The position numbers and the translations under genes were made by a program. Positions 35,284 through 44,077 of a stretch of DNA of 64,000 nt are shown here, piece by piece (positions within the stretch are counted from its first letter, which is position 1; every line of letters starts with the position of its first letter). Source of the DNA: Ruminiclostridium papyrosolvens DSM 2782 (lineage in GTDB: Bacteria > Bacillota > Clostridia > Acetivibrionales > DSM-1351); the NCBI RefSeq assembly GCF_029318685.1, contig NZ_CP119677.1:3463001-3527000 (forward strand). Direction: 5' to 3'. The notes beneath the pieces are model-generated. The model was not told the DNA's origin, made no database searches, and was given only the letters and a program-made list of their open reading frames with translations.

Positions 35284-36714
35284 CTATTTTCCTCCTTTAT
35301 AGCCTGTTTCAAATTCCCTGCAAATCTCCCTTAATAATTCTTCTTCACTATTTCCAGCCGTTCTTATGGTTTCTATTACTTTCTGAAATGAAGCCATTAA
35401 ATCCTCAAAGTTCACTTCAGCCGGATTAAAATTAAACCTCAACATTTTTTCTAAATCAAAGAATGTAAGCCTTGCAGTATTCATCTTCTCCACCAGTTTA
35501 TTAAATTTATTCAATAAGTCCTCTAATTTTGCTGATGTGTAGTATTTCCCTGTAATATATTTAAACCTGTCATAAAGTCCTTTTTTATGTTCGTATAATA
35601 AATGAATACTTCTATAATCAATTGCAGGCATTATGTCCCCTAGCATCTTTTCCTTAAACTGCTCTACCATCCCCTTAACATCCAATCCGTGTAGAATGTC
35701 TCTGCCAAGCTTTTCAAGGCTTTCAACCATTGCGTTGTATATTTTGGGGCCATAAATCAAATCAGTACACATTTGCTGTTCTTCCAAAGGTATAAGTTTT
35801 TCAATTCTGGATTTATCCAGATTTGAGCCATCCAAGTATTTATATATTTCTTCCATAAATTTATTTAAATCAAATTTGTATTCCCCTACCGTTGACTTTG
35901 GTGTCAGCAGTTGTATTGCTTCCGTCTCTGCCCACGGTGCAGTTAGCTTATAATTTGTCTTAGCCGATTCGTATGCTTTGGCAAAATCATCGTAATCAAA
36001 TTCAAGTTCTTTGAACATCATATTTGTGTCAAAACCCAGACCCATTAATTTTCTTTCTGCTTTATCGTAGCCAAAAACCATTGATTGGTGAACATAGTGA
36101 TGTTCGTTGAAGCTGCCTTTCTGAGGTAAGTAATACTCATCAAGATTTATTGTAAGATATGTGCCTGCGTCAACGCTCTTTTCAACAAAATCAAGAATAT
36201 CAGACTGTTGGTCAGCATATGTAAGGTATTTTTCGTCAAATATATCTTCAAAGTTGTTTTTTGGCTCCAAAAACTCTAATCTTGAAAAACTGTTATTGTA
36301 TGTAATGAAAAATAATTGAATATAGTGTTGATAAAACCATGTATAATACCTTTCGTCAGATAAAATAGCACATAGGGGAATTGACCGATGCAAATATGTT
36401 GTTATATCCCTTTGATATTTTATTTTCAGTTTTTTTCCTTGTGTTTTATGGAGCATAACTGTGACTTTTTCTATATCTCCAGCAGTATGCATATTTTTGA
36501 CTATTTCTGAAATTGTCCTATGGTTAAAAATGTCGTTGGGTGTGACCTGAATACCCTTTTCCAAACATATGTCCGTTATCATTTCAGCTTTAAATGAGTC
36601 TCCTCCCAAATCAAAGAATCTGTCATTTACGTCTAATGTCTTTACATGCAGTACTTCCTTCCAGATGTTTGCCAGTATCTCCTCAATTTGCCCTACACTC
36701 TGTTTTTCTTTCAT
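35284..36714 (-). CDS. Carrier protein fused to a BtrH-like acyltransferase domain
   Basis: 476 residues. An N-terminal peptidyl carrier domain (about 5-78) has the phosphopantetheine Ser40 in FFDLGGDSFKAE. Residues ~95-476 form a domain that resembles the N-terminal domain of butirosin protein BtrH, a papain/C39-like fold that moves an acyl group from a carrier protein to an amine. Cys115 (SIPLCAILS), His209 (HHYVHQS) and Asp229 (LGLGFD) fall in the Cys-His-Asp order of such enzymes and are conserved in the homologous tail of the 1205-residue NRPS. No adenylation domain is present, so the carrier must be loaded in trans. It lies between glycosyltransferase genes. The BtrH-like assignment is by motif reading and moderately sure. 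Confidence 0.7.
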   Translation of the reverse strand: MKEKQSVGQIEEILANIWKEVLHVKTLDVNDRFFDLGGDSFKAEMITDICLEKGIQVTPNDIFNHRTISEIVKNMHTAGDIEKVTVMLHKTQGKKLKIKYQRDITTYLHRSIPLCAILSDERYYTWFYQHYIQLFFITYNNSFSRLEFLEPKNNFEDIFDEKYLTYADQQSDILDFVEKSVDAGTYLTINLDEYYLPQKGSFNEHHYVHQSMVFGYDKAERKLMGLGFDTNMMFKELEFDYDDFAKAYESAKTNYKLTAPWAETEAIQLLTPKSTVGEYKFDLNKFMEEIYKYLDGSNLDKSRIEKLIPLEEQQMCTDLIYGPKIYNAMVESLEKLGRDILHGLDVKGMVEQFKEKMLGDIMPAIDYRSIHLLYEHKKGLYDRFKYITGKYYTSAKLEDLLNKFNKLVEKMNTARLTFFDLEKMLRFNFNPAEVNFEDLMASFQKVIETIRTAGNSEEELLREICREFETGYKGGK

Positions 36715-36740
36715 AAATATCCAACACCCTTTCTCTAAAA

Positions 36741-37952
36741 TTATGTCATCCTATCAATGCTTTTTATATAAGAAAATATCTCCTCCGCCGCTTGTTCCGG
36801 CCCGCCTGCTTTTAAAAATGAAGCCTTCATTTTATCAGCATTTTTAACATAGGAATGGTCAGAGGTTATTTTTATATAACTTTCTTTTAATGACTCCGGT
36901 GTAACTTCCGACATATCAAGATAGATTCCGCTTCCTGTTTCAGCCACTCGCTTAGCCATATGAGCCTGCTCCAACTGCTGTGGTACAACAATCAACGGGA
37001 TTCCATTCATTAGTCCTTCATGGACGCTGTTCATTCCACCGTGTGTAATAAACACATTACATGCTTTTAGTACTTCTAATTGGGGTATCTCATAAAAATG
37101 CTTCACGGTAAAGTTTTCGGGAATTGTAAGGGAAGATATATCTATTTTCTTACCAACCGACATGACAACATCCATATCCATGTTGCCAAAAGCCTTTATA
37201 CATTTTAAAAAGAACTCCCAGTCATTATTAAACACAGTACCAAGAGAAATAAAAAGTAAAGGTCTGCCTTCCGACCTGTTTAGTCTGAAAGCTTTTATTT
37301 TCTCCTTCCTATACATACTTACAGGCCCTACAAATTTGTAATCATCCCCAAACTTTTCAGAATACGGTTGGAAAGTTCGCGACGTAAATACCAGTGTTAA
37401 AGCCTCTTTATTGTCAATAATATCAATTAAACCTTTTGTTTTAATATTGTATTTCTTTTTTAACCTCCCGGAAATTTTACGGATATCTATCATTCGTGGA
37501 ATATTTTTGAGTATCAAAAATGCAACTGCCAAAACTAAACCAACTGTCTTTAAAATGCCTTCGGGTCTTTCTACAAATGTTGTATATATATTGACAGCAG
37601 GTATATTATAGGCCTGTGCCGCATGTTTTCCCCAAGTAGACATAAAATCATGGATTATGTAATCAGGCCTGTCCCGTTTCATATCGTTATAAATTTTTTC
37701 CATTATAAGTTCACTTAACTCCATGTGAACTCTCAATATTTCAATATTGTTATGTGTAACAAAATCATCATTCAGGTAAAATTTATCTCCGTAACTTCTG
37801 AATACAGCTCCCGAGCTCTCAATCTTTTCCCTGAAGCTGTCAGTACAGTAGTATATGACCTCTTCCCCTTTTTCCACCAGTTCTTTGGCAAGTCCCACAC
37901 CGGGATTAACATGGCCGGAAAATGGTATGCTGAAAAAAAATACTTTTGACAT
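36741..37952 (-). CDS. GT1-family glycosyltransferase, copy 2
   Basis: 403 residues, MGT-type GT-B enzyme. N-terminal SKVFFFSIPFSGHVNPGVGL; C-terminal donor motif FITHGGMNSVHEGLMNGIPLIVVPQQLEQ. The ATG at 37952 is chosen because GGAGG lies 5 nt before it and it directly abuts the stop of the preceding transferase gene; an in-frame TTG at 37964 overlaps the ribosome site. It is the most divergent of the three paralogues (VVPQQLEQAHMAKRV against IIPQQQEQAHVAMQV), so it may use a different sugar or acceptor. Confidence 0.88.
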   Translation of the reverse strand: MSKVFFFSIPFSGHVNPGVGLAKELVEKGEEVIYYCTDSFREKIESSGAVFRSYGDKFYLNDDFVTHNNIEILRVHMELSELIMEKIYNDMKRDRPDYIIHDFMSTWGKHAAQAYNIPAVNIYTTFVERPEGILKTVGLVLAVAFLILKNIPRMIDIRKISGRLKKKYNIKTKGLIDIIDNKEALTLVFTSRTFQPYSEKFGDDYKFVGPVSMYRKEKIKAFRLNRSEGRPLLFISLGTVFNNDWEFFLKCIKAFGNMDMDVVMSVGKKIDISSLTIPENFTVKHFYEIPQLEVLKACNVFITHGGMNSVHEGLMNGIPLIVVPQQLEQAHMAKRVAETGSGIYLDMSEVTPESLKESYIKITSDHSYVKNADKMKASFLKAGGPEQAAEEIFSYIKSIDRMT

Positions 37953-37953
37953 A

Positions 37954-39186
37954 TTAGCCTCCAATTTCAGATACAGAAAAATGTATTTTCTTCTGTTTTA
38001 CGTATGTAAATATCTCCTTGACTCCTCTTTCAGGGCCTCCGGCATCAATAAAGGAATCTCGCATTTTCAATGCATTTTCCCTATATGAATGGTCGGACAT
38101 AATTTTTTCTACCGATTGTTTAAGCAAATCCGGTGTGATTTTGGAATTTTTCAGGCAAATGCCGCTTTTAGTTCTAACCACCTGCATTGCAACATGAGCC
38201 TGTTCCTGTTGCTGAGGTATTATAATCAATGGAACACCATTGTAAAGGCCTTCATGAGTACTGTTCATTCCACCATGTGTCATGAAAATACTACATTCTT
38301 TAAGTACCTCCAACTGTGGAATTTCGTTATAGGGCTTTACTTTAAAGTTTTCAGGAATTGAAAGAGAAGGTATATGAATGCTCTTACCCACAGACATTAG
38401 CACATCCATCTCCATATTCCCGAAAGCCTCTGTGCATTTATCAAAAAATTCCCTATTGTTATTGAATATTGTACCCATGGAAATAAACAATAAAGGTCTG
38501 TTTCCTCGTTTGTCAATATTAAACTGGGGAATTGCTTCTTTTCTGAACATACTTGTAGGCCCTATAAATTTATATTCATTGCCCAGTGCCTGCCGATTGG
38601 GCTGGAATAGGTCAGATGTGTAAACCAGATTCAGACCCTGCTTGTTGCATAAAATATCAACAAGGCTTTCGATACGTACGTTATACTTATTCTTTAAATC
38701 TTTTCTTATTTTTTGTATTTTTAATACGTTTGGTATATTGGTTATCATAGCCATAGCAAAACTTAGAATAAAGCCAATGGTAAGTAAAAATCCGTCAGGT
38801 GCCAGTACTAGTGTAGTAAAAGTGTCAATTGCAGGTATACCCGCAGCTGCTGCCGCACATTTGCCCCATGTTGCCAAAGAGTCATGTACTATGTAATCCG
38901 GCTTGTCTCTTTCAATGTCACATAGCAGTTTATCCATTATTAATTCCGTGAGTTCCATGTGAACTTTGAATAATTCAGTCAAGTTATAGGTTACAAAACT
39001 ATCGTCCAGATAAAATTCATCTCCGTAGCTTCTGAACTCTGCCCCTGTACTTTCAATCTTTTCCTTAAAACTGTCTATTCCGTAATATATAACTTTCTCT
39101 CCCTTTTTCACCAGTTCTTGTGCCAGTCCCAAACTTGGGTTAACGTGTCCGTGAAAAGGAATATTGAAAAAGAACACTTTTGACAT
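37954..39186 (-). CDS. GT1-family glycosyltransferase, copy 1
   Basis: 410 residues, MGT-type. N-terminal MSKVFFFNIPFHGHVNPSLGLAQEL is almost identical to copy 3; the donor motif is FMTHGGMNSTHEGLYNGVPLIIIPQQQEQ. It begins 3 nt after the 1205-residue NRPS gene, with GGAGG before the ATG, so it is translated with that enzyme. It differs from copy 3 mainly in the acceptor-binding N-terminal half. Copies 1 and 3 look like a recent duplication. Confidence 0.88.
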   Translation of the reverse strand: MSKVFFFNIPFHGHVNPSLGLAQELVKKGEKVIYYGIDSFKEKIESTGAEFRSYGDEFYLDDSFVTYNLTELFKVHMELTELIMDKLLCDIERDKPDYIVHDSLATWGKCAAAAAGIPAIDTFTTLVLAPDGFLLTIGFILSFAMAMITNIPNVLKIQKIRKDLKNKYNVRIESLVDILCNKQGLNLVYTSDLFQPNRQALGNEYKFIGPTSMFRKEAIPQFNIDKRGNRPLLFISMGTIFNNNREFFDKCTEAFGNMEMDVLMSVGKSIHIPSLSIPENFKVKPYNEIPQLEVLKECSIFMTHGGMNSTHEGLYNGVPLIIIPQQQEQAHVAMQVVRTKSGICLKNSKITPDLLKQSVEKIMSDHSYRENALKMRDSFIDAGGPERGVKEIFTYVKQKKIHFSVSEIGG

Positions 39187-39188
39187 AC

Positions 39189-42100
39189 TTATCTTCCTCC
39201 GCTAAGGTTGTTCTTTATTTCTGTATAAATCTGCCTGAGTAATATCTTTTCTTCGTCTCCCGCTGACTTAACGGCAGACGTCATTTGCAAAAAGGACTGG
39301 AACAGCTCATTAAAATCTGTTGTACTAGGATCAAAGCCGGCGTTAAACATACTCTCTAAATCGAAGAATGTAAGTCTTGCAGTATTGAGTTTTTCTATAA
39401 TCTTCATATACTTATCCGTGAACCGATTTAACATTTCCGAAGAAGCAAAATTATTAATAATATATCTTAATCTGTTGTAAATACACTTTTTATGCTCATA
39501 AAGCAGGTGCATGCTTCTATAGTCCATAGAAGGCATGATATCAGCCACCGCTTTTTCTTTGCACTGCTCGATAATATTCTGTACGTCCAGCCCCTTCATA
39601 ATATCACCGCCCAGCTTTTCGAGGCTTTGCACTATGACATCATATACTTCAACACCATATTTTAACTCACCAAAAGTATTCATTTCATCAGAAGCCACCA
39701 GCTTATTAATTTTATCGCTGTTTACGGGCGAGGAAGTCAGGTAGTTGTCAATACTTTCAAGCACACTTTCAATGTCTAATTCATAGTCTTTGTCAAATTC
39801 CCTGGGAATAAGCAGTTGTACTGCTTCCGTTTCGGCCCAGGGTGCAAATACTCCATAATGTACCTTTGCTGATTCATATGCATCAACAAAATCCTTGAAA
39901 TCAAAAGTAATTTCATTAAATATCATTTCAGAGTCAAACCCTATTGCCATAAGCTTTTTTTGTATATCGTCATAGCCGTATATAAGAGAGGGGTGTACAA
40001 AGTGATTTTTTCCGTAACTCCCCTTCTGTGGAAGGCAATATTCGTCTATATGTACTGAAACATACACCCCTGAGTCAATTTTATCCTTTATAAATTGCAG
40101 AATATGAGGTACTTCCTCAAATTTCAAAAATACCTCTTGAAATACGTCATTGTAATTATTTTTTTCTTCAAGAAATTCGAGTCTGGAAAAACCATTTTGG
40201 TATGTTATTGAGAATATTTCAATATAGTGCTGATAAAACCATTTGTAGTTTTCTTCACAAGAAAGTATGGCGCATAGAGGCAGCGACCTGTGTAAATAGG
40301 TTGTTATCTCACGCTGAAGGTTTATTTTCAGCTTTTTAGTGCCGACCTGTTCATTAAAAATAGTATCTGTGTTTACATGATTATCACACTTTATTGTATC
40401 AAAATTAACATTTTGCACTATTTTTGCAACGGTTTTGTAAGTAAAAATATCCTTTGCAGATATCTTTATCCCTTTTTCTAAACATAATTCAGATATTTTC
40501 ACGGCTTTCATGGAATCTCCGCCAATGTCAAAAAATCTATCATTTACTCCTATTTTTTCTAAGCCCAATACTTCCTGCCAAAGGGCTGTAAGCTTTTCTT
40601 CTTTAATGTTAGCAGGTGCTGAGTATTCCACTCCTGTATCTATATTTTTTGTATATTTGGCAAGTTCATTTCGGTCTGCCTTTCCGTTTTGCATCAGCGG
40701 AATTTCAGGAAGGCCTATATATTGCGAAGGTATCATATATTCCGGCAGCATACCAGATAGGTAATCTCTGAGTTCTACAGCAGTCAAATCCCTGTCCGAA
40801 ACAATATATGCACATATGTATTTGCTGCCTTTTGTATCATCATTGACCATTACAATACATTCCCTGACAGGCTCATAGCTTAACAGACTGTTTTCTATCT
40901 CACCCAGTTCTATTCTGAAACCTCTCACTTTCACCTGATAATCAGCTCTGCCCAAAAACTCAATATTCCCGTCATCAAGCCATTTAGCCAAATCGCCTGT
41001 TCTGTAGATAGTAATTGAAGCATTATTAATTGGTATAGAAATAAATTTTTCTTCAGTTAATTGCGGACGTTTTAGATAACCTCCCGTAATACCTGCACCT
41101 GAAACACATAATTCACCGGGAACACCCACAGGAACAAGGTTTAAATCCTCATTTACAATAAATACACTATGGTTTGCTATAGGCTTTCCAATAATCGATG
41201 TAGTGTCACGGGTCATTCCTTTATATGATGTAGAGGCAATTGTATTCTCAGTCGGGCCATATTCATTGGATATCATAATTTCAGGATTTATGTAATTACT
41301 CATATCTATGAGACTCTCGTCGGCCTTTTCCCCTGCAAGAGTAACAAATCTGATATTACTTAGCTGTTCTTTCTTTGCCCCATCAAGAATAGCTCTGTAC
41401 ATAGATGGTACAAGACACATATTTGTTACTCTTCTATCCTGTAATACAGTTCTTATAAAGCTGTAATTCATCCTGCTATCTTCTTCTATAATTACAAGTG
41501 TCCCGCCGGACAACAGACTGGAATAAAAAATAGAACCAAAGCCGTCAAAGGCAACCGACAGCAGTTGAAGGGATACATCCTTTTTATTGTAGTTATAATT
41601 TCTAATACGCCAATTTGCGAAATTTACCATGTTCCTGTGTTTTACCAGTACACCTTTAGGTGTACCTGTTGAACCTGATGTATATATAACACATGCCAAG
41701 TCCTCTGGCTCGTTTACTTCCTCAAGGTCTTCATCATTTACAGGATACAGCTCATCATTATCTATATGTATAATTTCTCCATTAAATTGAACCTTATCTG
41801 CAATATCACTATGTGTTAATAGTATATCGGTTTCACTGTCTTCCAGTATCAGGTTTATCCTATTCTGAGGATAATCGGGGTCAATGGGAAGATATGCTCC
41901 TCCTGCCTTTAATACAGCCAGTATGCCAACTACCATCTCATAGGATTGGCGAGGCATTATAGCTATAATACTGTTGGGCCTAACTCCTTTTTTCCTTAGC
42001 AGCCTTGCCAGTCTGTTGGATTTTTTATTTAATTCTTCAAATGTGATATTTTGTGCAATACATTTGCCCTCGTACTCTGAAACACAGCTTACTGCCGTAT

Positions 42101-42806
42101 TATCCGGTGTAAGTGCAGCCTGCTTTTCAAACATCTTATAAAGAGAAGTATTACTTTCTTGGTATATTACTGTGGTATCATTAAAAGCTTTAACTATTTT
42201 TTCACGTTCCTCAGCTGTAATAAGTTCTATTTCAGCTATTGGGACATTCTGATTTGAAAGAAGCTGTTCCAATATGTAAAGATAGGATTTTTGAAACAAA
42301 ATTGCACTTATATCCTTAAGCTTGCTTGAATTATATGTAATCTGTACATTTATACAGTCATCAGTTTTATAAAAACTAAAAACAAGGTCATTTTCTACGC
42401 AGTTTACTATTTCGTTTTCATTAATAGTGTGCATGTTTTTGTAAATTAATACAACTTTTAACAAAACCCCACTATCCACGGGACAGTACCGTTTTTTACA
42501 ATTTGCAGTTATTTCCTGAGTTATATTTTCCAAATAATCTGCGATAGTCATTTTACCCTGTACACAGGAATAAAACTCATTTATCCCCTCCAAAAGAGGT
42601 ATACCCACAAGAATATCTTTTTGATTGATGTATTTATAAAGAAGGATATTTATAGCTGCCGTGAGTTTTGTGAAAACATTAATATCTTTATCTTCTTCAA
42701 CGCAGCATAGTTTATAAGTCAACTCTCTGCTTATTTCAAATTGAAATCTTTCTCTTCTGTTACCCGTTTTTCTTTCTAAAAGCTTTCCTGATACCTTCTG
42801 TTCCAT
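39189..42806 (-). CDS. NRPS: truncated C - A - PCP - BtrH-like domain
   Basis: 1205 residues. Residues ~1-205 match only the C-terminal half of a condensation domain and lack HHxxxDG, so it should not condense. The adenylation domain (about 215-730) is intact: YTSGSTGTPKG, NEYGPTEN, YRTGDLAKW and KVRGFRIELGE. The specificity positions I read (D, G, S, C, T, A, E, I, A) match no code I recognise. A PCP (Ser in DIGGDSMKAV, about 767) is followed by a BtrH-like domain (about 820-1200) with Cys in SLPLCAILS, His in NHFVHPS and Asp in IGFD. That tail is homologous to the 476-residue protein. No thioesterase is present. I infer that this protein activates one amino acid and that the BtrH-like domain transfers it, or the finished chain. 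Confidence 0.85.
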   Translation of the reverse strand: MEQKVSGKLLERKTGNRRERFQFEISRELTYKLCCVEEDKDINVFTKLTAAINILLYKYINQKDILVGIPLLEGINEFYSCVQGKMTIADYLENITQEITANCKKRYCPVDSGVLLKVVLIYKNMHTINENEIVNCVENDLVFSFYKTDDCINVQITYNSSKLKDISAILFQKSYLYILEQLLSNQNVPIAEIELITAEEREKIVKAFNDTTVIYQESNTSLYKMFEKQAALTPDNTAVSCVSEYEGKCIAQNITFEELNKKSNRLARLLRKKGVRPNSIIAIMPRQSYEMVVGILAVLKAGGAYLPIDPDYPQNRINLILEDSETDILLTHSDIADKVQFNGEIIHIDNDELYPVNDEDLEEVNEPEDLACVIYTSGSTGTPKGVLVKHRNMVNFANWRIRNYNYNKKDVSLQLLSVAFDGFGSIFYSSLLSGGTLVIIEEDSRMNYSFIRTVLQDRRVTNMCLVPSMYRAILDGAKKEQLSNIRFVTLAGEKADESLIDMSNYINPEIMISNEYGPTENTIASTSYKGMTRDTTSIIGKPIANHSVFIVNEDLNLVPVGVPGELCVSGAGITGGYLKRPQLTEEKFISIPINNASITIYRTGDLAKWLDDGNIEFLGRADYQVKVRGFRIELGEIENSLLSYEPVRECIVMVNDDTKGSKYICAYIVSDRDLTAVELRDYLSGMLPEYMIPSQYIGLPEIPLMQNGKADRNELAKYTKNIDTGVEYSAPANIKEEKLTALWQEVLGLEKIGVNDRFFDIGGDSMKAVKISELCLEKGIKISAKDIFTYKTVAKIVQNVNFDTIKCDNHVNTDTIFNEQVGTKKLKINLQREITTYLHRSLPLCAILSCEENYKWFYQHYIEIFSITYQNGFSRLEFLEEKNNYNDVFQEVFLKFEEVPHILQFIKDKIDSGVYVSVHIDEYCLPQKGSYGKNHFVHPSLIYGYDDIQKKLMAIGFDSEMIFNEITFDFKDFVDAYESAKVHYGVFAPWAETEAVQLLIPREFDKDYELDIESVLESIDNYLTSSPVNSDKINKLVASDEMNTFGELKYGVEVYDVIVQSLEKLGGDIMKGLDVQNIIEQCKEKAVADIMPSMDYRSMHLLYEHKKCIYNRLRYIINNFASSEMLNRFTDKYMKIIEKLNTARLTFFDLESMFNAGFDPSTTDFNELFQSFLQMTSAVKSAGDEEKILLRQIYTEIKNNLSGGR

Positions 42807-42826
42807 TTGACAATTACCCGCCTTCC

Positions 42827-44077
42827 TTATAAACTGCCAATTTGAGATTTTAACCCGGTTTCTATGAACAGCTTGTTTAATCTGTCCTTCTGTTCATTAT
42901 CCGGTAACAATTTTGTATCTAATATTTGTTTTAATAAATGAAGAGCCTCTTCTATATGTTCCTCGGTGGGCTGTGTACTTTCTTTTATCAACTCTTCTTT
43001 TAGCGCAACTAATTTCCGGTATGACTCTACTACACCTTTTTGATACATATTTTCATCCCAGTTTCGGTTTTTTGTGCTAACCGCAGTTGCTATACAGCGG
43101 GTTATAAACATCATACCGTTGTTTACCGTCTCCGTTTCTTTTTCCGAAATCAGTTTTTTCTTCAAATGCAATATATCTTCCGTTGTTTCTGAGGAAAAGA
43201 TTGATATTGACGTATTGCTCCGCAAAAGGTTTTTCAGAACAGCTTTTGGCCCCATTTCAACAGCTTTATTAATGCTGGAATTCTGTAAATACTCTATAGT
43301 AGACTGCCATTTTACAGGGTTTGTTATTTGCACAGATAAATAATCAATAATCTGGTCTTTGCTGGGGTATGGCTTTGCCGTTACATTTGAGATTACCGGC
43401 CATTCCATTTCGCAGAAGTTATACTTTTTCAGTTCCTCTCTAAAGCTGTCAGACGCGGGCTGCATCAACGGACTGTGAAAGGGCGCGCTTACTTTCAGAT
43501 AAACTACTCTTGCACCCATGGACTTCAACTGCTCTCCCACAGCATTAACTGCTTTTACATGCCCTGATATTACTATTTGCTCCAATGAATTATAGTTGGA
43601 GACCACAACAATATTCCCTTCTTTTGATACTAGATAACATTCCTTTTCTATAATCTCCTTTTCAACACCGCTTACGGCAGCCATACTGCCAATTCCTTCC
43701 GGAACCGCTTGCTGCATAAGCCTTCCTCTCTGCCTTACAAGCCTTACAGCATCTGCAAACTGAATACCTCCTGCACAACAGAGTGCAGAAAGCTCTCCAA
43801 GGCTGTGTCCGGCGGTATAGTCAGGCTTGATGCCTATCTCTTGCATATATACTTTGAATGCTGCAACACTCGCAGTCAGTATGGCAGGCTGGGTATTTTC
43901 TGTTTTTGTCAATTCATCCATACTTCCTTGGAGGCACAGTTTTTTTAAGTCAAAGTCAAGGGCTTCATTTGCTTCATCAAAGACCTGTCCCGCAACCGAA
44001 AAATTTTCACAAAGCTTACTGCCCATACCAATATATTGAGCCCCCTGCCCCGGGAACAAAAATGCTAGCTTATTCAT
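42827..44077 (-). CDS. Stand-alone malonyl-CoA:ACP acyltransferase (trans-AT)
   Basis: 416 residues. The first ~300 form an acyltransferase: FLFPGQGAQYIGMG, active-site Ser in GHSLGELSAL and AFHS-type specificity text VSAPFHSPLMQ, consistent with malonyl. The last ~110 residues are an extra helical region without a recognised domain. It should supply malonyl units to the two ketosynthase proteins, neither of which has a working AT. Its ATG overlaps the stop of the 2741-residue NRPS (ATGA), so the two are translationally coupled. An fabD housekeeping role is unlikely given this position. Confidence 0.9.
   Translation of the reverse strand: MNKLAFLFPGQGAQYIGMGSKLCENFSVAGQVFDEANEALDFDLKKLCLQGSMDELTKTENTQPAILTASVAAFKVYMQEIGIKPDYTAGHSLGELSALCCAGGIQFADAVRLVRQRGRLMQQAVPEGIGSMAAVSGVEKEIIEKECYLVSKEGNIVVVSNYNSLEQIVISGHVKAVNAVGEQLKSMGARVVYLKVSAPFHSPLMQPASDSFREELKKYNFCEMEWPVISNVTAKPYPSKDQIIDYLSVQITNPVKWQSTIEYLQNSSINKAVEMGPKAVLKNLLRSNTSISIFSSETTEDILHLKKKLISEKETETVNNGMMFITRCIATAVSTKNRNWDENMYQKGVVESYRKLVALKEELIKESTQPTEEHIEEALHLLKQILDTKLLPDNEQKDRLNKLFIETGLKSQIGSL

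Noticed and set aside
42827-44077. Housekeeping fabD for fatty acid synthesis
   Set aside because: Its start overlaps the NRPS stop codon and the two PKS proteins lack a working AT, so a dedicated trans-AT fits better.
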